This document shows positions 51,233 to 60,198 of a stretch of DNA of 64,000 nt, one piece after another (the stretch's first letter is position 1; each line of letters starts with the position of its first letter). The notes below the pieces were generated by a model. That model was given only the letters and a program-made list of their open reading frames with translations, did no database searches and was not told where the DNA came from. Made by a program: the position numbers and the translations under genes. This stretch comes from an uncultured Clostridia bacterium (lineage in GTDB: Bacteria; Bacillota; Clostridia; Oscillospirales; Acutalibacteraceae): positions 1 through 64,000 of the forward strand of contig CALWVR010000030.1 of NCBI GenBank assembly GCA_944385105.1, read 5' to 3'.

Positions 51233-52434
51233 AGAAATTGGGTGAAAAGTTATTGAAAAAAAAGTTTATAATGTCGTTTATATCCATTTTTTTTGTAATA
51301 CTGTTGATTTTACTAGGAATATCATTAGCTTTTAAAAATAGCTCTTCCAATAACATTACTTTAAACGTTTATAATTGGGGAGAATATATCGCTGATGGAA
51401 CTGACGGAACATTAAATGTAAATGAAGAATTTACAAAGCAAACTGGTATTCGTATAAATTACAGTACATTTCAAAGTAATGAAGCTTTATATGCTAAAAT
51501 GCAAAGTGGAGGAACTAAATATGATGTTATTATTCCATCAGATTATATGATTTCAAAGATGATAAATCAAGGCATGCTTCGCGAATTAAATTACAACAAT
51601 ATACCCAATTTTTCTTTCATAGATGATACTTTTAAGAATTCCAATTATGATCCTGAAAATAAGTATTCTGTTCCTTACACTTTCGGTACTGTAGGAATAT
51701 TTTATAACAAAAAAATGGTGCAAGAAAATGAAGATTCCATATCTTTTAATATACTTTGGGATAAAAAATACACGGGTAAAATACTTATGTTTGATAATCC
51801 AAGAGATGCATTTGCTATAGCTCAAATAAGATTAGGATTATCTGTAAACTCTGACAACGTAAATGATTGGTATCGTTCAGCTGAAGAACTAAAAAAACAA
51901 AAACCATTGGTTCAGTCTTATGTTATGGATCAAATTTTTGATAAAATGGGAAATAACGAGGCTGCAATTGCTCCTTATTACTCAGGCGATGCACCATTAC
52001 TAATGAAACGTAATCCTGATATTGGATTTGTTATTCCAAAAGATGGAACAACAAAGTTCGTTGATGCTATGTGTATTCCTAAAGACTCTGAGCATCCTGA
52101 AGCTGCTGAAGCATATATTAATTTTATGTGTAGGCCCGACATTGCAATAGAAAATATCAAGTATATAGGATATTCTTCACCTGAGTCTATAGTAAAAGAG
52201 AATTTAGATCCAGAAGTAAAAAACAGTAAAATTTGTTATCCTGATGAAGAAACATTAAATAACGCACAAACATTTACTTCTCTAACAAATGAAATAAACT
52301 CTCTAATAGATGACTTATGGGTATCTGTAAAAACTGATGGTGATAATAATAACCCCTTTGCTTTAGTTTTAGTTATACTTATGTTTGTTTTATTATACTT
52401 ATTAGCTGTTATATATCAAAAGAAAAAGAGCTGA
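51229..52434 (+). CDS. potD: Spermidine/putrescine-binding protein, membrane-anchored
   Basis: A 401-residue solute-binding protein of the PotD type: LNVYNWGEYIADG (about 43-55), YDVIIPSDYMI (about 98), VPYTFGTVGIFYNKK and PEAAEAYINFMCRPD. It carries two membrane segments: an N-terminal helix (residues 13-33) without lipobox cysteine, and a C-terminal helix (NPFALVLVILMFVLLYLLAV) followed by Lys. So it seems anchored at both ends rather than as a lipoprotein. The ATG overlaps the potC stop. The polyamine substrate is inferred from family and operon. Confidence 0.92.
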   Translation: MKKLGEKLLKKKFIMSFISIFFVILLILLGISLAFKNSSSNNITLNVYNWGEYIADGTDGTLNVNEEFTKQTGIRINYSTFQSNEALYAKMQSGGTKYDVIIPSDYMISKMINQGMLRELNYNNIPNFSFIDDTFKNSNYDPENKYSVPYTFGTVGIFYNKKMVQENEDSISFNILWDKKYTGKILMFDNPRDAFAIAQIRLGLSVNSDNVNDWYRSAEELKKQKPLVQSYVMDQIFDKMGNNEAAIAPYYSGDAPLLMKRNPDIGFVIPKDGTTKFVDAMCIPKDSEHPEAAEAYINFMCRPDIAIENIKYIGYSSPESIVKENLDPEVKNSKICYPDEETLNNAQTFTSLTNEINSLIDDLWVSVKTDGDNNNPFALVLVILMFVLLYLLAVIYQKKKS

Positions 52435-52454
52435 TAGCTTTTATCAACTCTTTG

Positions 52455-52489
52455 AAAAAAGGAGACACTTTAAAGATGTCTCCTTTTTT
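52455..52489. terminator. Terminator of potABCD
   Basis: AAAAAAGGAGACA (52455-52467) pairs perfectly with TGTCTCCTTTTTT (52477-52489). Because of A- and T-flanks it can work in both directions and also ends the leftward exported-protein gene. Confidence 0.9.
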
Positions 52490-52531
52490 ATAATTGTTCA
52501 TTTTAAATTTTCACAATTGTCCTATTTTTAC

Positions 52532-53275
52532 TTATTCATTATCAATATTAGATGTATTAGTTTTTACATCATTGTCTACTTGCTTCTTATCATTAGTAAA
52601 TGCACTGGATTTCACGTCATTATTAGATTCATTATTCTTTAGATCATCCCTTCCAGAAGTAATTTTTACATTAACCTTGCAGTCTTCTCTTATATTTATC
52701 TCCTTTAATCCTTTAGGTTCATCTTTCTTTTTAGAATCTTTTTGTTTCTTATTTCCAGTAACTTTATCTTTTACAGATCTTACGGCATTTACCATTTTAG
52801 TAGCGTCATTTTTTACTACTGCAACAGGTTTACAAATAAGTTCTTCATTAGCCTTATTAATACCCTTAACTAATAATGACATAGCTCTAACTGCCTGTCT
52901 ACCTATAACATAAGCGCCAACTGATGTCGTTCCTAAAGTTGCGATTTTCCCTGGGACAGTTAAATTTTTATTAGCAAAATTGGCAAGCTTAACAACATCA
53001 CCCGATAAGCTCTTTACACCCTTAATTACATGACCTATCTGTTTTTCTCTACCAGAAAAAATTACACAATATGTTATACCTACTCCTGCAGCAACTTTTG
53101 CCACCTGGCCAGCTTTCTTGATAAAACTTTTTCTTGTAGGACTCTTATCTTTTGATTGACTATTTGTACAAGAATAATTTTTTCCTGTTGCTCCTGCTGC
53201 TAAACAACCTTGGCTCACTGATACCGTCAGCGATGTCATTAAAAGCAACGAAGCTACTACCTTTTTAAAATTCAA
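52532..53275 (-). CDS. Exported protein of unknown function
   Basis: A 247-residue protein starting at TTG 53275 after AGGAGGAATTCTG. A signal peptide ends near residue 27 (QGCLAAGA). The middle part has two hydrophobic or glycine-rich stretches (GQVAKVAAGVGITYCVIFSG, near 55-75; LGTTSVGAYVIGRQAVRAM, near 113-131) and the last 80 residues are strongly charged and Lys/Asp/Asn-rich, probably disordered. I do not recognise a family. The basic, low-complexity tail suggests binding to the cell wall or other surface polymer. Both flanks are terminators, so it is a single-gene unit. Confidence 0.65.
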   Translation of the reverse strand: MNFKKVVASLLLMTSLTVSVSQGCLAAGATGKNYSCTNSQSKDKSPTRKSFIKKAGQVAKVAAGVGITYCVIFSGREKQIGHVIKGVKSLSGDVVKLANFANKNLTVPGKIATLGTTSVGAYVIGRQAVRAMSLLVKGINKANEELICKPVAVVKNDATKMVNAVRSVKDKVTGNKKQKDSKKKDEPKGLKEINIREDCKVNVKITSGRDDLKNNESNNDVKSSAFTNDKKQVDNDVKTNTSNIDNE

Positions 53276-53789
53276 CAGAATTCCTCCTAATTATAAAATA
53301 ACTTATAAAACACAACTTTACTATTAATACATTAGTACATTTATAAAATATTAATAATAAAAGTTACCTTATAAGCCTGTATAATTATAGCACATATAAC
53401 ACACATTTAAATTCCTATTTAGAAATTAAATATTATTTTTACTTTTTTACTAATTTAAAAAATGTAATAAATAAATTATAGATATTATTGCAAAAATACC
53501 TTTAGTCATTATAAGTTGATAAATAAAATATGATGTCTCAAAATAATAATTAGGTTCTTCAATAATTTTACTTTTAAATTTATTAACACAAATTTACAAT
53601 ATTTAAGTTTTTTCTTAATGGATCACACTTTAAAGTTTATAAATAAAAAAAGCCTAGTTTTTAACTAGACCTTTTTGCCTATGAATAAATACATAAATTG
53701 ATATCTTTTATAATCAAGTATACTAATATTAAGTAAAATATTAGCGTCCTGTAATTATATAAAATATACTCAAAGTATAAAGTCTATTG
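53276..53789. other. Intergenic region with one terminator
   Basis: About 510 bases, very AT-rich, between two leftward genes. The only structure is the hairpin at 53647-53676; the part at 53276-53640 must hold the promoter of the exported protein. No ORF with a ribosome binding site or RNA gene seen. Confidence 0.5.
53647..53676. terminator. Terminator downstream of the SleC-like gene pair
   Basis: AAAAAG-c-CTAGTT pairs with AACTAG-ac-CTTTTT, 115 bases beyond the stop of the SpoIID-domain gene, with U-rich tracts on both strands. Confidence 0.75.
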
Positions 53790-55142
53790 TTAGGTATATC
53801 TATTATAAAGATTAACTATTGCATTCCAAGTAAGTGGGCCAACCACTCCATTAGGAGTAATATTATATCTTGATTGAATTTCCTTTACGGCTAACTCAGT
53901 TGCATTATCAAAACTTCCTGTTACATACACAGGGGTAATAGAGGGATCATTTTGAGATATAACATTTAAAAACTTTTGTAGTGTTATAATATCATCACCA
54001 CTCATGTCTCTACCTAAAAATCTTCCCGGGAATATCTCTTCACTGTTTGATATATATCGTCCCGCTAAATTCCTACGTATATTAGAATATACCTCAGTCA
54101 TTTTTATAAAGGTATCTCTCCCTACTTGACCATCTTGAGTTAACCCATATTTCTTTTGAAAAGCTAATACAGCATTTCTTGTATTTGGCCCAAAGACGCG
54201 ATCTATAGTTATTTGAGGAATATCTCCATCAAAGTATCCAATAACAGCGAGATAATACTGTATTACTCCTACTTGCTCTCCTGTGTCTCCTTCTTTCAAA
54301 ACTCTAGAATATATTCTACTAGCTTCATCAAAGCTTATGCCTTCAGAATACAAATCACTTAGTCCCTTAACAGCATTATATAAATACTTAATTTTGTACC
54401 AAGTAGATTTTCCAACAATACCATCTACCTGTAAATTAAATATTTCTTGGAATTTTTCAACTGCTGTTTCAGTCTGTAAGTTAAAAAATCCATTTGTCGG
54501 AAAAATTTTAGGAATTGAAGGGTAATTATCAGAAATTCTATTTAATTGTCTTTGTATTATTCGTACGTCTTCGCTAAAGCTACCAAGTTGTAACGGCACT
54601 CCAGGATATGAAGGTATATTGGCTCTAACTGGTGCATCATATACAATATTTATGTCATTTCCATAATAGGTTTTTAAAATTTCATAAGGAGTAAGTCCTT
54701 GATTTGCTAGATCAACCGTTCCCCATTGAGACAAACCATTACATGTTACACGTATACCATCGCAATATTGTGTAAAATAAGGCGATATAGTCCCCTGCTT
54801 CACCACATAATTATTAAAAATATCATCTACTATTCTACTTATTGTATCAAAAATATCTCTGCCTTCTACAAATGATTGATCATATTTAGTAGAATTAGTT
54901 ATATCAAAATCGTATCCTTGACTCCTATACCATTCAGTATATATACGATTTAAAGCAAACGTTATTTGAGCCAAAATATTAGCTCGCAAAGCACTTTCTG
55001 GCCATGTAGGATATATCTCACTAGATGCAACATTCTTAATATAATCTCTAAATGAAATTGTTACATTACGTGCAGGTTGATCAGGTTCTCCTAAATGTAC
55101 TGTAATAAATTCTGGAATCGCTGGCTGTGGAATAAAAATCAT
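53790..55142 (-). CDS. SpoIID/LytB-domain protein with three peptidoglycan-binding domains (SleC-like, distal half)
   Basis: A 450-residue protein. Residues 1-160 resemble the SpoIID/LytB-type core of clostridial cortex enzymes (PEFITVHLGEPDQPARNVTI, YIKNVASSEIYPTWPESALR, CDGIRVTCNGLSQWGTVDLA). Then three PG_binding_1 repeats: around 183-250 (LGSFSEDVRIIQRQLNRISD), 285-345 (LKEGDTGEQVGVIQYYLAVI) and 378-445 (MSGDDIITLQKFLNVIS). No signal peptide. It reads in the same frame as the gene before it, separated by TAA and three codons; GAGAGG touches the ATG, too close for a normal ribosome binding site. It probably acts on spore cortex peptidoglycan during germination. Confidence 0.8.
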   Translation of the reverse strand: MIFIPQPAIPEFITVHLGEPDQPARNVTISFRDYIKNVASSEIYPTWPESALRANILAQITFALNRIYTEWYRSQGYDFDITNSTKYDQSFVEGRDIFDTISRIVDDIFNNYVVKQGTISPYFTQYCDGIRVTCNGLSQWGTVDLANQGLTPYEILKTYYGNDINIVYDAPVRANIPSYPGVPLQLGSFSEDVRIIQRQLNRISDNYPSIPKIFPTNGFFNLQTETAVEKFQEIFNLQVDGIVGKSTWYKIKYLYNAVKGLSDLYSEGISFDEASRIYSRVLKEGDTGEQVGVIQYYLAVIGYFDGDIPQITIDRVFGPNTRNAVLAFQKKYGLTQDGQVGRDTFIKMTEVYSNIRRNLAGRYISNSEEIFPGRFLGRDMSGDDIITLQKFLNVISQNDPSITPVYVTGSFDNATELAVKEIQSRYNITPNGVVGPLTWNAIVNLYNRYT

Positions 55143-55151
55143 CCTCTCTTT

Positions 55152-55955
55152 TTATAAAGGTAATAAATTAATAGGTTGAATAGATTTTATACCGTCAAAT
55201 ATAGGAATACTTGTAAACATTGCTTGTTGATAATTTGGATGAGAAGCAACAATATCATATGTCGCAAACGGCAAAGCTTGAGAAGGTTTCATTGATAAAT
55301 CTCTAGATGGCGCAGGAAGCAATAAATTATCAACAATCCCATTTTGGTCTGTTTTAACATTATAGAATATTTTTCTACCATCTTTGAAGTCTTTGCTTAT
55401 TACAATTGCTACGTTCTCAACAGGCATTGTCTGCCTCGCAACAGATGCTTGTATTTTTAGGATACCACTATTAGTGTTCTTACCTAAGAAATCTATATAA
55501 GATTCATTAGACGTTGATGTATTCCCTGTAAACAAGGTTTGATCTGATAAGGTATTTTTATTATTTAAACTTTCTGGTTCATTTAAGCTTTTAGTTCTTG
55601 GATTTAAAATGTTTAAGTCTGTATTATTAGCCACTTCCAAGTTTTCATTTGATCTTGAAGAAGATAAATTATTTAAATTGTCTTGTTGTCTTGTATTAAC
55701 TACATTTAAATTACTATTTGTAATGTTTTGATCGGACTTGCTTGGCTGAATATTTTCAACTTCGTTTGTAGTTGAATTGAAAGGAGTATTATCAGATTTA
55801 CTATTTAAGTCATAGTTCAACATTTGTTGTGGTTCAACACTTTGTTTTATTTTATTAATATCATTAGATGGAACATTAGAATTATCTACATTATATGTGT
55901 TTATCATTTTTTGTTTATACCTTTCTACTAAATCTTTAAATTCGTTATTCTCCAA
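55152..55955 (-). CDS. Asn/Ser-rich protein with beta-domain (SleC-like, proximal half)
   Basis: A 267-residue protein. Residues 1-155 are low complexity, rich in Asn and Ser, with repeated LNN/SLN-like segments, likely disordered. Residues 160-267 form a carboxypeptidase-regulatory-like beta domain (GILKIQASVARQTMPVENVA, TDQNGIVDNLLLPAPSRDLS, YDIVASHPNYQQAMFTSIPI) that in SleC-type proteins directly precedes the SpoIID part found in the next gene. I chose TTG 55955, 8 bases after GGAGG; TTG 55970 overlaps that site. The stop TAA is in frame with the next ORF. Confidence 0.65.
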   Translation of the reverse strand: MENNEFKDLVERYKQKMINTYNVDNSNVPSNDINKIKQSVEPQQMLNYDLNSKSDNTPFNSTTNEVENIQPSKSDQNITNSNLNVVNTRQQDNLNNLSSSRSNENLEVANNTDLNILNPRTKSLNEPESLNNKNTLSDQTLFTGNTSTSNESYIDFLGKNTNSGILKIQASVARQTMPVENVAIVISKDFKDGRKIFYNVKTDQNGIVDNLLLPAPSRDLSMKPSQALPFATYDIVASHPNYQQAMFTSIPIFDGIKSIQPINLLPL

Positions 55956-56388
55956 AACAGTTACCTCCAATTCAAATTTGCCCAGATCTAATTACATAAT
56001 ATTTAATTTTTATATTTATGTGATCTTTCTATACCTATTTTAAAAGTAGTATAAACAAATTTTATATTTCTATCGTAGTGCTCAAGGTAGCGCATAATTT
56101 AAAAAGACTGAAAAATAAACACTAAAAATTTATTCTTTTATACAATAATAAGATAAAAACTGTCAAAATATTATTAGCCTTTATTGTATTTGATTTATGC
56201 ATCTAAAATTTTTCATTATGTTGCCCTACAGGTCGGTCATATTCAAATATTACTTTTTAATAAAGCACAAAACAATATACTAAAATATAAACGTTAAAGT
56301 ATTTCACTGCTTAGCATACGAGTAGCACAAAAACTTTTAATGAATACTATAGTTTTGAACATATCACCATAAGAGGGAGTGAATTATA
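55956..56388. other. Intergenic region between divergent genes
   Basis: About 430 AT-rich bases with the promoters of the SleC-like pair (leftward) and the 183-residue protein (rightward). No housekeeping-type -35/-10 pair stands out, which would fit sporulation promoters, but I could not identify these with confidence. No RNA gene or other ORF seen. Confidence 0.45.
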
Positions 56389-56940
56389 TTGATCAATATA
56401 GAAAACATTACACCAAAGCAATTTGAAATTATAAAGGAGTTAAACATAATGTGCAGTGAAAATGCATTTTGGTTATTTATGGCAATTCAAAGTGTAATTT
56501 TCAAGGCACAAAATGCATTTGTAATAAGAAATCAAATTAGCCTCTTTTCTCAAAAATGGGGTAAATTATTCAGTAGGTTCTATAAAGAAAATGAAGCTAA
56601 GCTCTTAACGGCAAATGTTAATAATTTTTTTGAAACATATATATCATATTTAGACAATATATCTGAGAGAAGATACCAAGTTTGTCAGGATTTATTAGAT
56701 AAGTGGAGGTATTTAGCTAATATAATTGCAGAAAACTTTGCTAATGTGAATCCTCATTGGCGCGTTATGGAGTGGAGAGCAATAATTACTAATCAAATAC
56801 AAATACTGGATGCAGAGATAAGAAATAATATACAAGGTAACTACTCAACATTGCAACTATCTTATAATATTTACAATCGAGTAGCAAGTGATATAGCTGA
56901 TTACGTTGCAGTAGGGTTAATAAAGCAATTTTCTATATAG
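56389..56940 (+). CDS. Hypothetical helical protein
   Basis: A 183-residue protein starting at TTG 56389 after AAGAGGGAGTG. It is mostly alpha-helical and rich in aromatic residues and Asn: ITPKQFEIIKELNIMCSENA, then FWLFMAIQSVIFKAQNAF, KWGKLFSRFYKENEAKLL and WRVMEWRAIITNQIQILDAE. There is no signal peptide, membrane anchor or known motif. I do not recognise the family. It is divergent from the SleC-like spore genes, so a spore role is possible but only by position. Confidence 0.6.
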   Translation: MINIENITPKQFEIIKELNIMCSENAFWLFMAIQSVIFKAQNAFVIRNQISLFSQKWGKLFSRFYKENEAKLLTANVNNFFETYISYLDNISERRYQVCQDLLDKWRYLANIIAENFANVNPHWRVMEWRAIITNQIQILDAEIRNNIQGNYSTLQLSYNIYNRVASDIADYVAVGLIKQFSI

Positions 56941-56985
56941 TTATAAATATTTATATAAAGTTAGAGATATTTTTTATTTTATAAA

Positions 56986-57020
56986 TAAAAGAAAAAAGTC
57001 CATTTTTAATTATGGACTTT
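56986..57020 (-). terminator. Terminator of the O-acyltransferase operon
   Basis: AAAGTCCAT (56995-57003) pairs with ATGGACTTT (57012-57020); on the minus strand the stem is followed by a U-rich run. It lies about 120 bases after the acyltransferase stop. Confidence 0.7.
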
Positions 57021-57141
57021 AACTGATTATGAATATTTAAAATTTTAACAGTTACATAAAAATTACGTCAGTCTAAATTGGAGTCTAAGTAAAAATAAAA
57101 CAAAAATCGATTCCACAATTCAACATAATTTTATTCTGAAT

Positions 57142-59193
57142 TTACTTAGCAGGTTTGCACGAGGCTTTATTTATGCCATCTAAAATTATATTGACAAACA
57201 TGTCTATAGCTGTAGTATTTCCACCTATGTGGGTTTTATCTGCTCCCAATAACTGTGGTTGTTTAGAAATCTCAGCAGCCCAATCTGCAATAGTAACATA
57301 TGGATAATTATTTCCTATATCTCTTAGATATTGCATAGTTTTATATGACTTCCAAGATTCGTTCCAGTGCCCATCGAAAGGTGTAACAAATATCAGTCGA
57401 TGGCCTGGATTTATTTCATTAATTATCTTATCAATATACGAATTTGCATCATTGCAACCATTAGTCCCTAATGCAATTACAACATACTCGCCTAAATTAT
57501 CCGAGTTCTGTAAATCCATTAATAAACTATAGCCCACCGAAAGGGATCTGCTTCCTTTTGTATCTATGGATGAGTTTGGGATACATTCCATCAGTTTTTT
57601 TCTTGCCCCTAGGGCTACAGAATCTCCAATTATAGTAACCTTTGCATTTATCCTATTTTTAGAAATTGATTCATTATTTGTAACCTGTTCTGCTCGTGTT
57701 TCTTGTTTTTCTTTATCTGAAACTTTATTGGTATTTTTTAATGAGTCTGAGCTTTTGTCTTCATCAGTATCATTACTATCTATTGAAGAATTTGAGCTCT
57801 CATTTGGGTTCGATTTTATACTAACAGATTGTTTTTTTGGGGAATCAATCTTTAGCTTTTCAAAGCCATAAATTCCGTCTTTTTCGAGAAAAGGTTCTTC
57901 ATTTATATTATCTATACCTATTTTAACCCCTTCTATTTTATCTATGTCTTGAACTATATTTCCAACCATCTGTTCTGATTCCAGTGCTGAAATTTCTTTT
58001 TTGTTATAAAAAACATTAAAACTTGCAAATACACTAAATACAGATACAAAAATTACGGTGGTAGCTGTCATTTTTTTTCTTATTCCATTAACATTCTTTT
58101 CTCTTTTATAAGATGACTTATAAAAAAGAGGCTCAATATTATAAAATACTAAGTTAGACAAAATATATGAAACTAGGAAAGTAATTAATACTGCACTTGT
58201 TTTAGATGCAAAAATATTTGAGAAGATAACAAAAAACGGCCAATGAAAAAGATACATAGGATAAGATATATCTGCTAAATGCCTAATCAATATAGGTTCT
58301 TTATATTTTTTAGGTAAAATTTCGTGTAACATTCTAGTCAATAAAATTAAAATAGCAGTTAAAATTGAAGCAATAAAAAAGCCATATTTATAAGTAAAAT
58401 TACTTTCAAAGTCTACACGTAAGCATAAAATTACTAAAAATACTAGTGAAATCACAAATAAAGGCAACACATAATTTTTTATATTATACATTTTCAGTTT
58501 TTCAGATAACCTATCTGGAAGCTTTAGCCCAAATAAAACTCCAAGAATTGAACCAACAAAAAATGGATAAATGTGTGATGTTGTTGCAAAATAGGCAACA
58601 GACTTTTCTGAAAAAGTTGATACTAATGACTGCATATGTATATAAGAAATAACTGTAAACAAAGTCGAACTAGCTAACAGTGCAATTTTAAAAGCTTTTA
58701 GGTTATTTGCAAATTTTGAAATAATAAACAATAAAAAGGCACAAAATATTCCCCAAAGTAAATAATATTGAAATTCTAATGATAATGACCATGTATGAAT
58801 ATATAAATGTGGTAAGAGTTGAGACTCATAGGTGCCTCCTTTTATTATTTCAAAATAGTTTGTAACAAAGCCTAATGCTGCTGCTACTTGTTTATTTATA
58901 TTTACTGTAAAATCAGGAGATATTAATTTAATAAAGGGTAATGTGAAAAATATAGAGAAAAAAAGTGACGGAAAAATTCGACTAAACCTTCTTTTTATAT
59001 AAGGGAAAAATTTAAAGTCACCTTTATTTTCAATTTCTAAGATTATCAAAGACGTAATCAAATATCCTGAGAATGTAAAAAATACATCTACTCCAAAAAA
59101 ACCACCTGGCAATTTTTCTTTAAAAAAATGATAAGTAAGAACTAAAAAAAGGCCTATAACTCGTACAACATTAATAAATCTTATTCTTTCCAA
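57142..59193 (-). CDS. OatA-like O-acyltransferase with C-terminal SGNH domain
   Basis: A 683-residue protein: an acyltransferase-3 membrane domain (about residues 1-375, ten or so helices; RVIGLFLVLTYHFF with the key His, GGFFGVDVFFTFSGYLI and RRFSRIFPSL), a Ser/Asn/Asp-rich linker (about 430-500), and an extracellular SGNH hydrolase-like domain with IGDSVALGARKK (Ser), ALGTNGCND (Gly/Asn block) and LGADKTHIGG (Asp-x-x-His). This is the layout of peptidoglycan O-acetyltransferase OatA, which gives lysozyme resistance. The start TTG follows the MORN gene's stop without a gap, so the two are cotranscribed. The acceptor may also be another surface polymer. Confidence 0.85.
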   Translation of the reverse strand: MERIRFINVVRVIGLFLVLTYHFFKEKLPGGFFGVDVFFTFSGYLITSLIILEIENKGDFKFFPYIKRRFSRIFPSLFFSIFFTLPFIKLISPDFTVNINKQVAAALGFVTNYFEIIKGGTYESQLLPHLYIHTWSLSLEFQYYLLWGIFCAFLLFIISKFANNLKAFKIALLASSTLFTVISYIHMQSLVSTFSEKSVAYFATTSHIYPFFVGSILGVLFGLKLPDRLSEKLKMYNIKNYVLPLFVISLVFLVILCLRVDFESNFTYKYGFFIASILTAILILLTRMLHEILPKKYKEPILIRHLADISYPMYLFHWPFFVIFSNIFASKTSAVLITFLVSYILSNLVFYNIEPLFYKSSYKREKNVNGIRKKMTATTVIFVSVFSVFASFNVFYNKKEISALESEQMVGNIVQDIDKIEGVKIGIDNINEEPFLEKDGIYGFEKLKIDSPKKQSVSIKSNPNESSNSSIDSNDTDEDKSSDSLKNTNKVSDKEKQETRAEQVTNNESISKNRINAKVTIIGDSVALGARKKLMECIPNSSIDTKGSRSLSVGYSLLMDLQNSDNLGEYVVIALGTNGCNDANSYIDKIINEINPGHRLIFVTPFDGHWNESWKSYKTMQYLRDIGNNYPYVTIADWAAEISKQPQLLGADKTHIGGNTTAIDMFVNIILDGINKASCKPAK

Positions 59194-59982
59194 TTAAAGA
59201 ACTCTCCTTCCATCCTTCCAAATCCCTGTAGTTTTATTACCGTAGGCATCTATAATAGTACCCGTACCGTTAAATACACCCTCTTTAAATGCACCGTCAT
59301 AAGTCCAACCATCACTCGCTGTGTATACACCCATCCCTTCTGGTAATCCATTTATAAATTCCCCCTCATAACGTGCAGAATTGAATGTATATATTGCCGT
59401 ATCTGTAAATAATCCATTATTTAAATAGCCTTTATAAATTACTGTTCCATCCTTGCTACAATAAGTCCCATACTTATTTGCAAGTCCATGTAAGAACATA
59501 CCTACATACTTACTACCATCCGAATAAATGAAAGTACCTTTTCCACACTGACCAGTTTTATCAAATGTACCATTATAACTCCACCCTTTAATATTCTTAT
59601 AATCTATTTCATTATTTTCCATAAGTAAAGCCTTACCATTATCCGCTATTAACTCACCATTAATTATGTCACCTTTTTCAAAAATCCCTTTTAAAGACCA
59701 ATTATCTACACTTTTATAAGTAAAGTTTCCATTAAACACCCCATCTTTAAATAATCCATCATAAAATGACCCGTCTTTTAAAATAATCTTACCTTCACCT
59801 TCAAATTTTCCATCTAGAATTTTTCCAGTATAAGAGAAGTCACCCAAATCATAATTTTTATCTGCCACACTTTTTACAAAGCATTTATCAAACAGACCAA
59901 GAGAATAGCTTGCACATAAAAAAATAAAAATCATAAAAATGTAATATAAATATTGTTTTTTTTTTAATAAATTGAAAAGCAT
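59194..59982 (-). CDS. Membrane-anchored MORN-repeat protein
   Basis: A 262-residue protein with one N-terminal membrane helix (residues 11-31) and about eight MORN-type repeats (for example YDGLFKDGVFNGNF, YEGEFINGLPEGMGVY, YDGAFKEGVFNGTGTI) covering the rest. In bacteria such repeats form elongated beta-sheets; binding partners vary. The repeats lie outside if the N-terminus is cytoplasmic. The ATG follows AAGGAGATATCTTC. Its stop is directly followed by the start of the OatA-like gene, so the two proteins may work together at the cell surface. Confidence 0.8.
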   Translation of the reverse strand: MLFNLLKKKQYLYYIFMIFIFLCASYSLGLFDKCFVKSVADKNYDLGDFSYTGKILDGKFEGEGKIILKDGSFYDGLFKDGVFNGNFTYKSVDNWSLKGIFEKGDIINGELIADNGKALLMENNEIDYKNIKGWSYNGTFDKTGQCGKGTFIYSDGSKYVGMFLHGLANKYGTYCSKDGTVIYKGYLNNGLFTDTAIYTFNSARYEGEFINGLPEGMGVYTASDGWTYDGAFKEGVFNGTGTIIDAYGNKTTGIWKDGRRVL

Positions 59983-60121
59983 GAAGATATCTCCTTAAAA
60001 ATAAAATTATTGTTATAATGTAAGTTACTTTTAAGCAATAGTCTACCACAACCAAATTCATCTGTCAAACTTATATAATTTTTTTATCAATAACGTTAAA
60101 ATTAAATTGTATATATACTGG

Positions 60122-60153
60122 CTATGCATTAAAATAAATTTAAATATGCATAG
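60122..60153. repeat. Short inverted repeat in upstream region of MORN gene
   Basis: CTATGCAT (60122-60129) and ATGCATAG (60146-60153), 8-bp arms with a 16-base AT-rich loop, about 140 bases upstream of the MORN gene. It could be an operator or a weak terminator of the decayed gene next to it. The rest of 59983-60190 shows nothing clear. Confidence 0.4.
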
Positions 60154-60198
60154 ATATACCTCAAATACTTTTGTCATAACACCTTTTATATAATAAAA

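Noticed and set aside
52494..52913. 139-codon plus-strand frame with hydrophobic, Ser/Phe-rich product
   Set aside because: It lies antisense to the exported-protein gene and inside the potABCD terminator flank, and has no ribosome binding site.
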